Assembly: GCA_965220895.1 (NCBI GenBank)
Contig: OZ244850.1
Location: 1,905,453-1,969,452 of the forward strand
Source: WTFY01 sp965220895
GTDB taxonomy: Bacteria; Pseudomonadota; Gammaproteobacteria; UBA4575
DNA: 64,000 nt
Direction of reading: 5' to 3'
Made by a program: the position numbers and the translations under genes. Positions 7,555-16,878 of the stretch are shown here, piece after piece; positions within the stretch are counted from its first letter, which is position 1, and each line of letters opens with the position of its first letter. Below the pieces are notes generated by a model that saw only the letters and a list, made by a program, of their open reading frames with translations, was not told where the DNA came from and searched no databases.

Positions 7555-8910
7555 ATGGAAATCAAGAAAGTCATCATACTACTGGTATTTTTGCTAATCC
7601 CGGCCTTGTCCCAGGCCACCAATGGCTATTTCTCGCATGGCTCAGGACTCAAGAACCGTGCCCTGGCAGGGGCCGGTGTCGCCTTTCCGCAAGATGCGAT
7701 GGCGGGTGCCACCAACCCGGCCGGCATGGCCTTTGTCGGTAATCGCTACGATATAGGCGCGGTGCTGTTCAAGCCCGATCGCGGGTACTCACCCAGCGCC
7801 AGCCTGGCCAATGGCAGCGGTGGTGCATTCACCATGGGAGCAGGATCCGAGACGAGCCGCAACCGCGGTTTCATCATCCCGAGTTTCGGGCTCAACTACA
7901 TGCTGAGTGAACAGGATGCCGTGGGATTTTCCGTGTACGGCAACGGCGGCATGAACACCTCCTACAAATCGGGCAGTGCCTCATTTGATCCGTTCGGGAT
8001 GCGGGGTCAAGGCGTTTCCTTTCCTGGTGCACTGGGCGCAGGGACTGCGGGTGTGGATCTGATGCAGGTGTTCTTCAATCTTTCGTACGCGCGTCAATTC
8101 TCGGACCGATTCTCGGTCGGGGTCAGCCCGTTGCTGACGATGCAGACGTTTCGAAGTAACGGCCTGGATGCATTTGCGCCCTTTACGAAAACCTTCGTGT
8201 CAAGCCAGGGGACCCGGATGCCGAATCACCTGACCCAAAATGGTACCGACCGTGCCTACGGCTGGGGCCTGCAGGTGGGCATGCTGGCCAGGGATATCGC
8301 CGATGCAGCGGACCTGGGCATCTCGTATCGCACGAAGATCGACATGGAACGATGGGAGGACTACGCGGACCTGTTTGCAGAAGACGGCACCTTTGACATT
8401 CCCTCCACCCTGTGGGCGGGCGTGGCCATCGAGGTCGCTGAAAACATGACGCTTGTGGCGGATTATCAGCGTATCTGGTACGGGGACAGCGATGCGATCA
8501 GCAATGGGGTGCAGAACCTGTTTGACTGCCCGGCTCTGGGCGGACAGGATCTTGAAAGCTGTCTCGGCGGTGATCGCGGGGCCGGGTTCGGATGGGATGA
8601 TATGGATATCTTCAAGGTCGGGCTGCAGTGGCAGGCCAGACCCCGCATCATCGGGCGGATCGGTTACAGTCATGCCAGCCAGCCCATCGGCCGCGACCAG
8701 GTACTGTTCAACCTCCTGGCCCCGGCCGTGGTTGAAGACCACATCACCCTGGGTGCAACAGTCACTACCCGGGTCGGTGATATCACGCTTGAGGCCATGC
8801 ATACCTTTGGCAATTCCGTGAAGGGGCCCAATCCTTTTGACCCCACGCAGACGGTACGGCTCAGCATGGAGCAGTTTGAAATCGGAGCCGGCTGGTCCGT
8901 GAAATTCTGA
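7555..8910 (+). CDS. FadL/TodX-family outer-membrane transporter of hydrophobic compounds
   Basis: A 451-residue barrel with a signal peptide (KVIILLVFLLIPALSQA) directly followed by the FadL-type N-terminal plug sequence TNGYFSHGSGLKNRALAGAG and the DAMAGATNPAGMA motif. The C-terminus ends in GAGWSVKF, an outer-membrane insertion signal. FadL proteins let long-chain fatty acids or hydrocarbons cross the outer membrane; the substrate here is unknown. The ATG at 7555 has GGGAGG 8 nt upstream, and a longer in-frame reading from 7501 would spoil the signal peptide. The gene stands alone, with a weak stem-loop without a T tract after it (about 8915-8936). Confidence 0.87.
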   Translation: MEIKKVIILLVFLLIPALSQATNGYFSHGSGLKNRALAGAGVAFPQDAMAGATNPAGMAFVGNRYDIGAVLFKPDRGYSPSASLANGSGGAFTMGAGSETSRNRGFIIPSFGLNYMLSEQDAVGFSVYGNGGMNTSYKSGSASFDPFGMRGQGVSFPGALGAGTAGVDLMQVFFNLSYARQFSDRFSVGVSPLLTMQTFRSNGLDAFAPFTKTFVSSQGTRMPNHLTQNGTDRAYGWGLQVGMLARDIADAADLGISYRTKIDMERWEDYADLFAEDGTFDIPSTLWAGVAIEVAENMTLVADYQRIWYGDSDAISNGVQNLFDCPALGGQDLESCLGGDRGAGFGWDDMDIFKVGLQWQARPRIIGRIGYSHASQPIGRDQVLFNLLAPAVVEDHITLGATVTTRVGDITLEAMHTFGNSVKGPNPFDPTQTVRLSMEQFEIGAGWSVKF

Positions 8911-9177
8911 TATGGGCTTTCGCTTGTGCGATAGCCAAGCCTGACAACACCGTATCCTGAATCCGGACCCATGATTGAATCGGGTGTGTGCTGCGCAGTC
9001 CCGTGCTCTGAAGGGCGCTTTGCACGTATAATGCACTGTAAAGAAGATGACTTTTGGGAATCACTTCAGTGCACCTGTTCTTTTCGGAGAGGTTCGATGA
9101 AGGACGTCAAGCGACAGGTGTCTGCAAGTTTTTTTGGGGGCAGACGAAATTTGGGAGGCACACAGTGATCCGTCCCG

Positions 9178-9490
9178 CATCACAACAGGGGCGATCCTGA
9201 TGGTTCAGGCACAGGGCAGGCATTACCCAACGCGAGTCAGATCCAGGCAAACCTTGCCGGCACTTCATCTACTGCGGATGCTGAGCTGGACGACACCCTG
9301 TTTGGGTACCAGCTGTTGTTCGGGGTCGATTACGCACTGACCGACGCCATGGCGCTTGGAGTCAAGGGACGCTGGGTGGACTTCGAATCCCTCAAGGACA
9401 GTGGTATGGGATCCGTTGCGTGGCCATCCGCCGTATCTGCGTACCCCGGCACAGGCCGGACAGGGGGGAGGTCGCGACCCGACAATACTA
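9178..9490 (+). pseudogene. Frameshifted remnant of an outer-membrane beta-barrel protein
   Basis: One frame (from about 9202) reads ALPNASQIQANLAG, then FGYQLLFGVDYALTDAMALG and VKGRWVDFESLKDSG, which looks like consecutive barrel strands. Near 9400 the sense continues in the next frame as VWDPLRGHPPYLR, a motif I associate with OmpA-like opacity barrels. No complete reading frame, C-terminal strand or stop in phase remains. A possible original start is ATG 9097 with GGAGAGG upstream, but that frame closes after 23 codons. The family assignment is from pattern memory and is moderate. Confidence 0.6.
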
Positions 9491-9492
9491 CG

Positions 9493-10458
9493 CTACTGCT
9501 CGAGGCTGGCCTGGGGCGGATGGGATGCCGTCAGGACCTGTGACAGGTTCGCAGGCTCGGCATGGGGTCTGGTTTCGGATACGGGTTCATCCGCGTTCGT
9601 TACGGTGACACACACTTCAAGCCTAGAGTGCCCGCCACTGAAATAGGTCCCTTGCGTCGGGGCAGCATCGGCGTAGTCGCGGCCGATGGCTATGCGGATG
9701 TGGCGGTGATCTGCCGGCGTGTTGTTGGTGGGGTCTATGCCTACCCAGCCGGGGCCTGGAATCCAGAACTCCGCCCAGGCGTGGCTCGCACCGGACGGCG
9801 TCTGTTCATTACCGGTCCCCTCCAGGTGCAGGTAGCCGGACACGTACCGGCTTGGAATTCCCCAGGAGCGCCCGATGGCAATCAGTACATGCGTGTAGTC
9901 CTGGCAGACGCCATGGCGGGTTTCCAGGATGTGTTCGATGGTGGAATCCACGTGGGTGCTCCCGGGCGTGTAACTGAAGGCCCCGTACAGTTTCGATGCG
10001 GCTTGCAGCAGGGATGAGAGCGGAGTACCGCCTGGCTCGATTCCCTGCGCTTCGATAAATGCCTCGAGAGGCTTGCAAGTGTAGACAAAGCGGCTCGAAT
10101 TCAGAAACGCCCAGTAGCGCACGCGATCCGTGCTCTCTGCCAAGGCCTCCCAGCCCCACGTGCCGGAGTCGTCGGGCAACTGCGGGTCCGGGGCGGGGGC
10201 GACACGGGCCCGGGCGTGCAACACGGTCTGCCGGTGCATGCGGTGGATGTTGATCAGGTGGCAGCGGTTGCCGAAGGCATCTGTACAGGGGACAGGTATG
10301 GTCAGCGGATCGACATGCAGGCCAAACTCCAGCACCTGCTGGCCCGCATCCTCCCTCGGATGCAGCCTCAAGAGCATGACACTACCGTGGGCCACAGTTT
10401 CGTAATGGAAATGGCAACGGTGCTCGATCCGGTACTGGCAGGGTTCGGGTGATTTCAT
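9493..10458 (-). CDS. Transglutaminase-like cysteine protease of the ATP-grasp/alpha-E triad
   Basis: A 321-residue cytoplasmic protein with an N-terminal beta domain (HCHFHYETVAHGSVMLLRLHP) and a C-terminal transglutaminase core. The catalytic triad is visible: Cys in HGVCQDYTHVLIAIGR, His in SHAWAEFW and Asp in GIDPTNNTPA. No signal peptide or membrane segment is seen. The start codon overlaps the stop of the alpha-E gene (ATGA at 10455-10458), so the two are translationally coupled. Together with the ATP-grasp gene it forms a known conserved triad thought to make and cleave peptide bonds; the natural substrate is not established. Confidence 0.93.
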   Translation of the reverse strand: MKSPEPCQYRIEHRCHFHYETVAHGSVMLLRLHPREDAGQQVLEFGLHVDPLTIPVPCTDAFGNRCHLINIHRMHRQTVLHARARVAPAPDPQLPDDSGTWGWEALAESTDRVRYWAFLNSSRFVYTCKPLEAFIEAQGIEPGGTPLSSLLQAASKLYGAFSYTPGSTHVDSTIEHILETRHGVCQDYTHVLIAIGRSWGIPSRYVSGYLHLEGTGNEQTPSGASHAWAEFWIPGPGWVGIDPTNNTPADHRHIRIAIGRDYADAAPTQGTYFSGGHSRLEVCVTVTNADEPVSETRPHAEPANLSQVLTASHPPQASLEQ

Positions 10459-11432
10459 GCGCCGGGTGTATCCTCGATCTCGTACTTGAAATAGGTGGTC
10501 TCGATATTCTCGTGCACCTTGCGGCTGGTACCGCGCAGTTCTTGCAACACCGTTCGGGTCGCATCGGTATCGTTGAGATTGTGCCTCGGCCAGTCGAAGT
10601 CGATGTACGCGGCCATGTGTCCTGCCAGGCGGCGTGCTTCCCGGGCCGGGCGCTTTTCCGAGACGCGTTCCAGGGCCACGACGATGCGTGCCAGCGCGTA
10701 CCGGATCGAGCGGGAAAGGCGCAGGTCGCTGACCAGGAAGTTGATCACATTGACCGGTTGGTACTCCAGCGAATAGCGGCGGCTGAACGTGCTCCGGGCT
10801 TCGCAGACCTGCAGCAGCGAGAGCCATTCGGATTCGATGTGGGCCTCGTCCAGGGGAAACACGGTGATCTGGGCCTCGATCAGTGCAGCCAGAAGCTGCA
10901 CCCGCTCGACAAAGCGCCCGAGCTGAATGAAGTGCCAGCCATCATCGCGGTACACCGTGCTGTCGACGATCCCCGAGAATGTCCGGATCGTGTCCTCGGC
11001 ATGCAGGTAGAAGTCGCCCGGGCGATCATCCCAGATGTTGGCGATGCCGACCTTGGACAGCTTCAGGTAGGCCACATTCAGGCAGTACCACATGTCCTTG
11101 CTGATCACGTTCCTGACCTGGCGGGCATTTTCGCGCGCCGTGGCGATGCAGTTGAGGATGGAGTCCGGGTTGCTGAACTCGAAGGTCAGGTCGTCGGCCA
11201 GCGTGTAGGAGTCGGCCAGCATGAAATTCTCATCATCGAGGTTCGACTCCAGGCTGCCGCCCACCGGTTCGCAGTCGAGACTGGCGTACAGGCGTCGCCA
11301 GGTCTGGTCGATTTCCTCCACCGGACGGTCTTCCAGGGTCTGCAGTTGATCGGCCAGCAGGCGACAGCCGTGCTGTGCCCTTTCGAGGTAACGGCTGATC
11401 CAGTACAGCCCCTGTGCATTGCGTGACAGCAT
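10455..11432 (-). CDS. Alpha-E domain protein (DUF403)
   Basis: A 325-residue, almost wholly alpha-helical protein beginning MLSRNAQGLYWISRYLERAQ, the hallmark start of the alpha-E family. Its biochemical role is unknown; it is almost always encoded beside a circularly permuted ATP-grasp and a transglutaminase, and is predicted to act with them. It lies 4 nt downstream of the ATP-grasp gene and overlaps the transglutaminase start by 4 nt, so this is one operon. Asp, Glu and Arg residues are spread through the helices; no metal site is obvious. Confidence 0.93.
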   Translation of the reverse strand: MLSRNAQGLYWISRYLERAQHGCRLLADQLQTLEDRPVEEIDQTWRRLYASLDCEPVGGSLESNLDDENFMLADSYTLADDLTFEFSNPDSILNCIATARENARQVRNVISKDMWYCLNVAYLKLSKVGIANIWDDRPGDFYLHAEDTIRTFSGIVDSTVYRDDGWHFIQLGRFVERVQLLAALIEAQITVFPLDEAHIESEWLSLLQVCEARSTFSRRYSLEYQPVNVINFLVSDLRLSRSIRYALARIVVALERVSEKRPAREARRLAGHMAAYIDFDWPRHNLNDTDATRTVLQELRGTSRKVHENIETTYFKYEIEDTPGA

Positions 11433-11436
11433 GGCG

Positions 11437-12900
11437 TTACGGGGGCAATACCCAGAGGTCCTTGCCGCCTCCTCCCTGGCTCGAGTTGACGATCAAGGAG
11501 CCGGGGCGCAGCGCCACCCTGCAAAACGCACCCGGAACCAGCCGTGTTTCCTGGCCGCACAGTACGAACGGGCGAAGGTCCACGTGGCGGGGGGCGGCGC
11601 CTTCATCGGTCAGGCAGGGTGCACAGGAAAGGTTGAGGGCAGGCTGCGAGACATAGTTGGCCGGGTTTTTGCGAATCTCGGCGGCGTAGGCCGCCCGCTC
11701 GTTTGCACTTGCCTGCGGCCCCACCAGCATGCCGTAGCCACCGGAGCCGCCGACCACCTTGACAATCAGTTGCTCCAGGTTGTCGAGCGTATACTCCAGG
11801 CCTTCGGGCTCGCGGCAAAGATGGGTCTCCACGTTGGCCAGCAGGGGTTCTTCATTGAGATAGTACCGGATAATGTCCGGGACATATGCATACAGGCTTT
11901 TGTCATCGGCCACCCCGGTCCCCGGGGCATTGGCAATGGCGACGTTTCCCATGCGATAGGCATAGAACAGGCCCGGCGTGCCAAGCCGGGAGTCCTGCCT
12001 GAAGGCCAGCGGGTCGATATAGTCATCGTCGATCCTGCGGTAGATGACGTCTACACGCCGTAACCCTTCGGTCGTTCGCATGTAGACAAACCCGTTGTGG
12101 ACCAGCAGGTCCTTGCCCTGTACCAGCTCCACCCCCATCTCGCGTGCCAGGAACATGTGTTCGTAGTAGGCGGAGTTGTAGACGCCCGGTGTGAGGAGGA
12201 CGATGCAGGGATCGGCGACCCCGGCGGGAGCAAACTCGGCCAGGGTTTTTCGCAGCAGCTTGCCGTACTGCTCGATGCCACAGACCCTGTGCCGTCGAAA
12301 CAGGTTGCGCATGCTGGTCTTCAGGGCACGACGGTTGGCCAGCATGTACGAGACCCCGGAAGGCACGCGCAGGTTGTCTTCCAGGACCATGAAACCGTCA
12401 TGGGTGCGAACGAGATCGGTGCCGCAAAGAAAGACGTGGATGCCCAGGGGTACCTGCACCCCGCGCATCTGGGTACGGTACTGCGGGCAGCCGTAGACGA
12501 GGTCCGCGGGCACGATGCCATCGCCAAGGACTTGTGCAGGCTCCTGCGCATAGATGTCCGCAAGAAACAGGTTCAGTGCACGCAGTCTTTGGTGCAGTCC
12601 ATGCTCGATCAGTTGCCACTCGCCGGCATCCAGCACCCTGGGAAGCAGGTCGATCGGGATGATGCGTTCTTGCGCACTTTCGTCCCCGTATACGGAAAAG
12701 GTAATGCCCTCGTGCAGAAACGACTGTTCCGTTCTTTCCTGCAGGGCCGCGATGTCGGCACCGGACATGGCGCCAAGATGCTCCCAGAGTGCCTTGCAAT
12801 GTTCGCGCGGCACGCCAGGGGCTGAAAACATCTCGTCATAAAAGGCGGGATTGACCTCATAGCCGGAAAAAAGTGAGGCGGATTTCACCGGGTTATACAC
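11437..12900 (-). CDS. Circularly permuted ATP-grasp protein (DUF404/DUF407)
   Basis: A 487-residue predicted ATP-dependent ligase of the circularly permuted ATP-grasp type, expected to form amide or peptide bonds. Typical blocks are present: NPAFYDEMF near the start, GIHVFLCGTDLVR and VLEDNLRVPSGVSYML in the middle, then VVGGSGGYGMLVGP, RHVDLRPFVL and the C-terminal SSQGGGGKDLWVL. It is the first gene of a three-gene operon and is divergent from lolC, with 229 nt between them; a perfect TATAAT is present in that gap on the minus strand. Members are known from bioinformatic surveys; the product is not known. Confidence 0.93.
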   Translation of the reverse strand: MYNPVKSASLFSGYEVNPAFYDEMFSAPGVPREHCKALWEHLGAMSGADIAALQERTEQSFLHEGITFSVYGDESAQERIIPIDLLPRVLDAGEWQLIEHGLHQRLRALNLFLADIYAQEPAQVLGDGIVPADLVYGCPQYRTQMRGVQVPLGIHVFLCGTDLVRTHDGFMVLEDNLRVPSGVSYMLANRRALKTSMRNLFRRHRVCGIEQYGKLLRKTLAEFAPAGVADPCIVLLTPGVYNSAYYEHMFLAREMGVELVQGKDLLVHNGFVYMRTTEGLRRVDVIYRRIDDDYIDPLAFRQDSRLGTPGLFYAYRMGNVAIANAPGTGVADDKSLYAYVPDIIRYYLNEEPLLANVETHLCREPEGLEYTLDNLEQLIVKVVGGSGGYGMLVGPQASANERAAYAAEIRKNPANYVSQPALNLSCAPCLTDEGAAPRHVDLRPFVLCGQETRLVPGAFCRVALRPGSLIVNSSQGGGGKDLWVLPP

Positions 12901-13129
12901 CTGGGAGGTTTTTCTCTGTCAGGCTATTATAATTTATCGTGAAAACAGGGGTCGAAAAACATGCCCTTTTGCCCCGCACCCGAACCCACCTTGAAGCCCT
13001 GCCACAGCGGAATCAGTCATGATGCGGCCAAGCGGGTATACTTGCACCTGTATGGGTATTCCGTAACGGCCTGGTAGATACACACATTACAGTTCATTTG
13101 GCCCGTCATACACAGCTGGATACAAATTG

Positions 13130-14377
13130 ATGCTCCAACCCCTCGAGCTTTTTATAGGTTCACGCTACTTGCGTGCAAAAAGGCGAAATCACTTCATTTC
13201 ATTCATCTCGCTGATTTCCGTGCTCGGGATCGCGCTCAGCATCATCGTGCTGATCACCGTGCTGTCGGTCATGAACGGCTTCCAGCATGAGGTCAAGCAC
13301 CGGATTCTGGGAATGACCTCGCATGCGACCGCCATGGAGATGACCGGGGTCTTGCGGGACTGGCAGGGGTTGCAGGACAAACTCAGGGACAATGACGAGA
13401 TCAAGGGTACCGCGCCCTATGTCCAGGCGCAGGGCATGATCGTCAGCGGCAGGCGCCTGACCGGGGCCATGCTCAACGGGGTGGACCCTGCACTTGAAGG
13501 GAACGTCTCCCGGATTGGAGACCTGGTGCTCGACGGTGACCTCGGTGTCCTGCATGCCGGTGAATACGGCATCTTGCTGGGCAAGGACCTGGCCGGCTAT
13601 TTGCGCGTGGCAACGGGCGACAAGGTCTCCGTGCTGACTCCGGAGGCGAATGTCACCCCGGCAGGCATCGTGCCGCGGCTCAGGCGTTTTACCGTGGTGG
13701 GCATCTATTCCGTGGGGGTGCCGCAGTACGATCGCAACACGGCGGTCATGCACATCGAGGATGCCAGGCGCCTGTTTCGCCTGGGCGATGCCGTATCCGG
13801 ACTGCGTCTCAGGTTCGAGGACCTGTTCAATGCGCCCCCGATCACCCAGGGGCTGCGTACCCAGCTGGGCGAGGACTACTGGGTCACCGACTGGACCCAG
13901 CATAACAGCCAGTTTTTCCGTGCCCTCAGGATCGAGAAGATCATGATGGCCATCATCCTGTCCCTGCTGGTGCTGATCGCCGCATTCAATATCGTCTCTG
14001 CGCTGGTCATGGTGGTCACCGAGAAGCAAAGCGATATCGCCATCCTGCGCACCCTAGGCGTCACGCCGAAAGGAATCATGAGCATATTCGTCATCCAGGG
14101 AACGGTGATCGGCCTCGTCGGGACTGTCTTAGGGGCCATCTTCGGCCTCTTGCTAGCCGCCAACCTGGAAACCATTATCGGCAGGATCGAAGCCTATTTC
14201 GGGATGAGGTTTTTGTCCGACAACATTTACCCGATCAATGACCTGCCTTCGAAAATCGACACGGTAGACGTGGCCCTCGTGTGCACGCTGGCCTTCGTGC
14301 TCACCGTGCTGGCAACCCTGTACCCGGCATGGAAGGCTTCTCGCACCCAGCCCGCCGAGGCGTTGCGCTACGAGTAG
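13130..14377 (+). CDS. lolC: Lipoprotein-releasing ABC transporter permease (LolC/LolE/LolF type)
   Basis: A 415-residue inner-membrane subunit of the Lol exporter, which lifts mature lipoproteins from the inner membrane and hands them to LolA. It has one N-terminal helix (ISFISLISVLGIALSIIVLITVLSVMNGF), a large periplasmic domain, and three C-terminal helices with the coupling region TEKQSDIAILRTLGVTP. ATG 13130 was chosen over the TTG three bases upstream. lolD follows after 5 nt. No second permease gene is at this locus, so the protein may act as a homodimer (LolF-like) or its partner lies elsewhere. Confidence 0.93.
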   Translation: MLQPLELFIGSRYLRAKRRNHFISFISLISVLGIALSIIVLITVLSVMNGFQHEVKHRILGMTSHATAMEMTGVLRDWQGLQDKLRDNDEIKGTAPYVQAQGMIVSGRRLTGAMLNGVDPALEGNVSRIGDLVLDGDLGVLHAGEYGILLGKDLAGYLRVATGDKVSVLTPEANVTPAGIVPRLRRFTVVGIYSVGVPQYDRNTAVMHIEDARRLFRLGDAVSGLRLRFEDLFNAPPITQGLRTQLGEDYWVTDWTQHNSQFFRALRIEKIMMAIILSLLVLIAAFNIVSALVMVVTEKQSDIAILRTLGVTPKGIMSIFVIQGTVIGLVGTVLGAIFGLLLAANLETIIGRIEAYFGMRFLSDNIYPINDLPSKIDTVDVALVCTLAFVLTVLATLYPAWKASRTQPAEALRYE

Positions 14378-14382
14378 GCACC

Positions 14383-15078
14383 ATGGCTGAGGTTCTGCAA
14401 TGCAATTCACTGGTGCGCACGTTCGCGAGCGGCCCGCTGCATGTACAGGTGCTCAAGGGGGTGGACCTCAGCGTGGAGGCGGGCAGCCGGCAGGCGATCA
14501 TCGGGGTGTCCGGCAGCGGCAAGAGCACACTGATGCATCTGCTGGGAGGTCTGGATACCCCGGATTCCGGCACGGTACAGGTGTGCGGGCGGGACATGTC
14601 CAGCCTCTCGGATGCGGAGCGCGGGCAGTTGCGAAACCGTGCACTGGGCTTCATTTACCAGTTCCATCATCTGTTGCCGGAGTTCACCGCCCTGGAGAAC
14701 GTCGCCATCCCGTTGCTGTGGCGACGCTGGCCGGTCTCCAGGGCGCTTGGCCAGGCGCAGGAATTCCTTGCCAAGGTGGGCATGTCCGGGCACATGAAGC
14801 ACAAACCGGCGGAGCTCTCCGGTGGAGAGAGGCAGCGCGTTGCGATTGCCCGTGCCCTGGTGACCGAACCGCAGGTGGTGCTTGCCGATGAACCGACGGG
14901 AAATCTCGACCAGAAAAATGTCGAACAGGTGCAGGCCCTGATGTTCGAGATGTGCAGGGAACTGGGCATGGCGCTGGTTGTGGTGACGCATGATCCGGGC
15001 GTAGCACAGTCCATGGACGTGACCTACCAACTGACCGACGGGCGGCTGTCCGTGGCCGAAGCCGTCCATCATTCTTGA
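14383..15078 (+). CDS. lolD: LolD, ATPase of the lipoprotein-releasing transporter
   Basis: The 231-residue ATPase that powers lipoprotein release. Walker A is GVSGSGKST, the Q-loop region is FIYQFHHLLPEFTALENV, the signature is LSGGERQRVAIARAL, Walker B is VVLADEPTGNLD and the switch His lies in VVTHDPG. E. coli LolD is 233 residues. ATG 14383 begins just after the permease stop; the longer upstream reading lies within lolC. The msbA reading follows immediately. Confidence 0.95.
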   Translation: MAEVLQCNSLVRTFASGPLHVQVLKGVDLSVEAGSRQAIIGVSGSGKSTLMHLLGGLDTPDSGTVQVCGRDMSSLSDAERGQLRNRALGFIYQFHHLLPEFTALENVAIPLLWRRWPVSRALGQAQEFLAKVGMSGHMKHKPAELSGGERQRVAIARALVTEPQVVLADEPTGNLDQKNVEQVQALMFEMCRELGMALVVVTHDPGVAQSMDVTYQLTDGRLSVAEAVHHS

Positions 15079-15092
15079 ATACCCCGAAGGCC

Positions 15093-16859
15093 ATGTCCAC
15101 GAGCGCTACTCGCACGACCAGCTGGCAGACCTATTCCCGCTTGCTGGGCTACACCTTTTCCAAGTGGCAGTACCTGCTGCTGGGTTCGGTGTCCCTGCTG
15201 GTGTTCTCGGGGCTGGATGCCTTGACCGTGTACCTGCTCGGGCCCTTCATCGACGGCGCTTTCGTGGACAAGAATTACGATGAGATCAAGTGGATTCCGA
15301 TGGTGCTGTTGCTGGTCATCGTGCTGCGCGGAGTCGCGAATTTTGCAGGCACCTACTACATCGGCTATGTGGGCGCGTACGTGATCAAGGCCTTGCGCCA
15401 GCAGATGTTTGACCGGCTGCAGTTCCTGCCGGCCCACTACTTCGACTTCCAGGCGACAGGCAACCTGCTGTCGAAATTTTCCTACGACGTTGAGCATGTG
15501 ATCGGGGCAGCGGCGAAAAGTCTTCGCAGCCTGGTGGAAGATACGTCCAAGATCATCTTCCTGCTGGGCGTGATGATGTACAACAACTGGAAGCTGACCC
15601 TGATTTTTCTGGTGGTGGCCCCGGCCATTGCCGCGGTGGTCGGCTATACCAGCCGCCTGTTCAGAAAGTACAGCACACGCATCCAGCAGTCCGTAGGCAA
15701 GATCACCCATATCGTCGAGGAAAGCATTACCGGACACCGCATCGTCAAGCTGTTCGGCGGGCAGGACTATGAAATCCGCAAGTTCGGGATGGCCAACGAA
15801 GGCTATCGCCGCTCCTACCTGAGGAAGGTCATGACCAAGGCGGCCAGTACTCCGGTGATCCAGATGCTGGTCGGTTTCGTGCTGGTCGTGGTGCTGGCCG
15901 TGGCCGCCCGCCCGGTCATGGCATCCGGCGAAAGTGCAGGGGAGTTCGTGGCCTTCATCGTGGCGATGGTCTGGATCCTGACCCCGGCCAGAAAGCTCAC
16001 CCTGGTGAACGAGATCCTGCAGACCGGCATTGCCGCAGGCGAAAGCGTGTTTGAGTTGATCGATACGGAAAAGGAACCCGAAACCATCGGCAAAACGCTC
16101 AAGACCTGCCGGGGGGAGATCGAGTACCGCGGGGTAGGCTTCAAGTACACCTCCCGGGAAGAGCAGGCGCTGTCTGACATCAACCTGAGCATCGAGCCGG
16201 GGGAAACCGTGGCATTCGTGGGTCGCTCCGGCAGCGGCAAGAGCACGATCGTGAACCTGCTGCCGCGCTTTTACGATGCCGACCAGGGCAGCATCCTGGT
16301 CGACGGCACCGACATCCGGGAATTCAGCCTGGCCTCCCTGCGGGCACAGATGGCCTTCGTCCACCAGGAAGTCGTTCTGTTCAACGATACGATTGCGAAC
16401 AATATTGCCTATGCAAAAAATGTGAAGTCCGACGACGAGCAGGTGCTGCAGGCCGCCCGGGCCGCCCATGTGCTGGAGTTCACGGACAAGCTGGCGGACG
16501 GGCTGGACACCGAGGTCGGCGAGAATGGCGTGCTGCTGTCGGGAGGCCAGCGCCAGCGAGTCGCACTTGCCAGGGCGCTGCTCAGGGATGCCCCGGTGCT
16601 GATCCTAGATGAGGCAACCTCCTCGCTGGATTCCGAGTCAGAGAAATACATCCAGGCAGCCATTGAGGCCTTGCAGAAGGACAGGACGACACTGATCATT
16701 GCGCATCGCCTGTCGACTACGGAAAAAGCGGACCGGGTCGTGGTGATGGACAAGGGCCGTATCGTAGAGATTGGCCGGCCCCAGGAGTTGCTGGAGCGCG
16801 ACGGCGTGTACGCCGGATTGTACAGGCTGCAGGCGCGCGACGTTGCCGTGGACCTGTAG
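15093..16859 (+). CDS. msbA: MsbA, lipid A / LPS core flippase
   Basis: A 588-residue ABC half-transporter that flips lipid A-core across the inner membrane as a homodimer. An N-terminal six-helix domain (residues about 20-325) precedes a nucleotide-binding domain with Walker A GRSGSGKST, signature LSGGQRQRVALARALL, Walker B VLILDEATSSLD and the H-loop in IIAHRLST. E. coli MsbA is 582 residues. An in-frame TTG at 15075 would overlap the lolD stop and is an alternative start. lpxK follows after 19 nt, the canonical order. Confidence 0.96.
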   Translation: MSTSATRTTSWQTYSRLLGYTFSKWQYLLLGSVSLLVFSGLDALTVYLLGPFIDGAFVDKNYDEIKWIPMVLLLVIVLRGVANFAGTYYIGYVGAYVIKALRQQMFDRLQFLPAHYFDFQATGNLLSKFSYDVEHVIGAAAKSLRSLVEDTSKIIFLLGVMMYNNWKLTLIFLVVAPAIAAVVGYTSRLFRKYSTRIQQSVGKITHIVEESITGHRIVKLFGGQDYEIRKFGMANEGYRRSYLRKVMTKAASTPVIQMLVGFVLVVVLAVAARPVMASGESAGEFVAFIVAMVWILTPARKLTLVNEILQTGIAAGESVFELIDTEKEPETIGKTLKTCRGEIEYRGVGFKYTSREEQALSDINLSIEPGETVAFVGRSGSGKSTIVNLLPRFYDADQGSILVDGTDIREFSLASLRAQMAFVHQEVVLFNDTIANNIAYAKNVKSDDEQVLQAARAAHVLEFTDKLADGLDTEVGENGVLLSGGQRQRVALARALLRDAPVLILDEATSSLDSESEKYIQAAIEALQKDRTTLIIAHRLSTTEKADRVVVMDKGRIVEIGRPQELLERDGVYAGLYRLQARDVAVDL

Positions 16860-16878
16860 AGGCATCGGGACCTGTTTT

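Noticed and set aside
15069..16469. 466-codon open frame antisense to msbA
   Set aside because: It mirrors the high-GC codon pattern of msbA, with a His/Gln-rich product of no known family.
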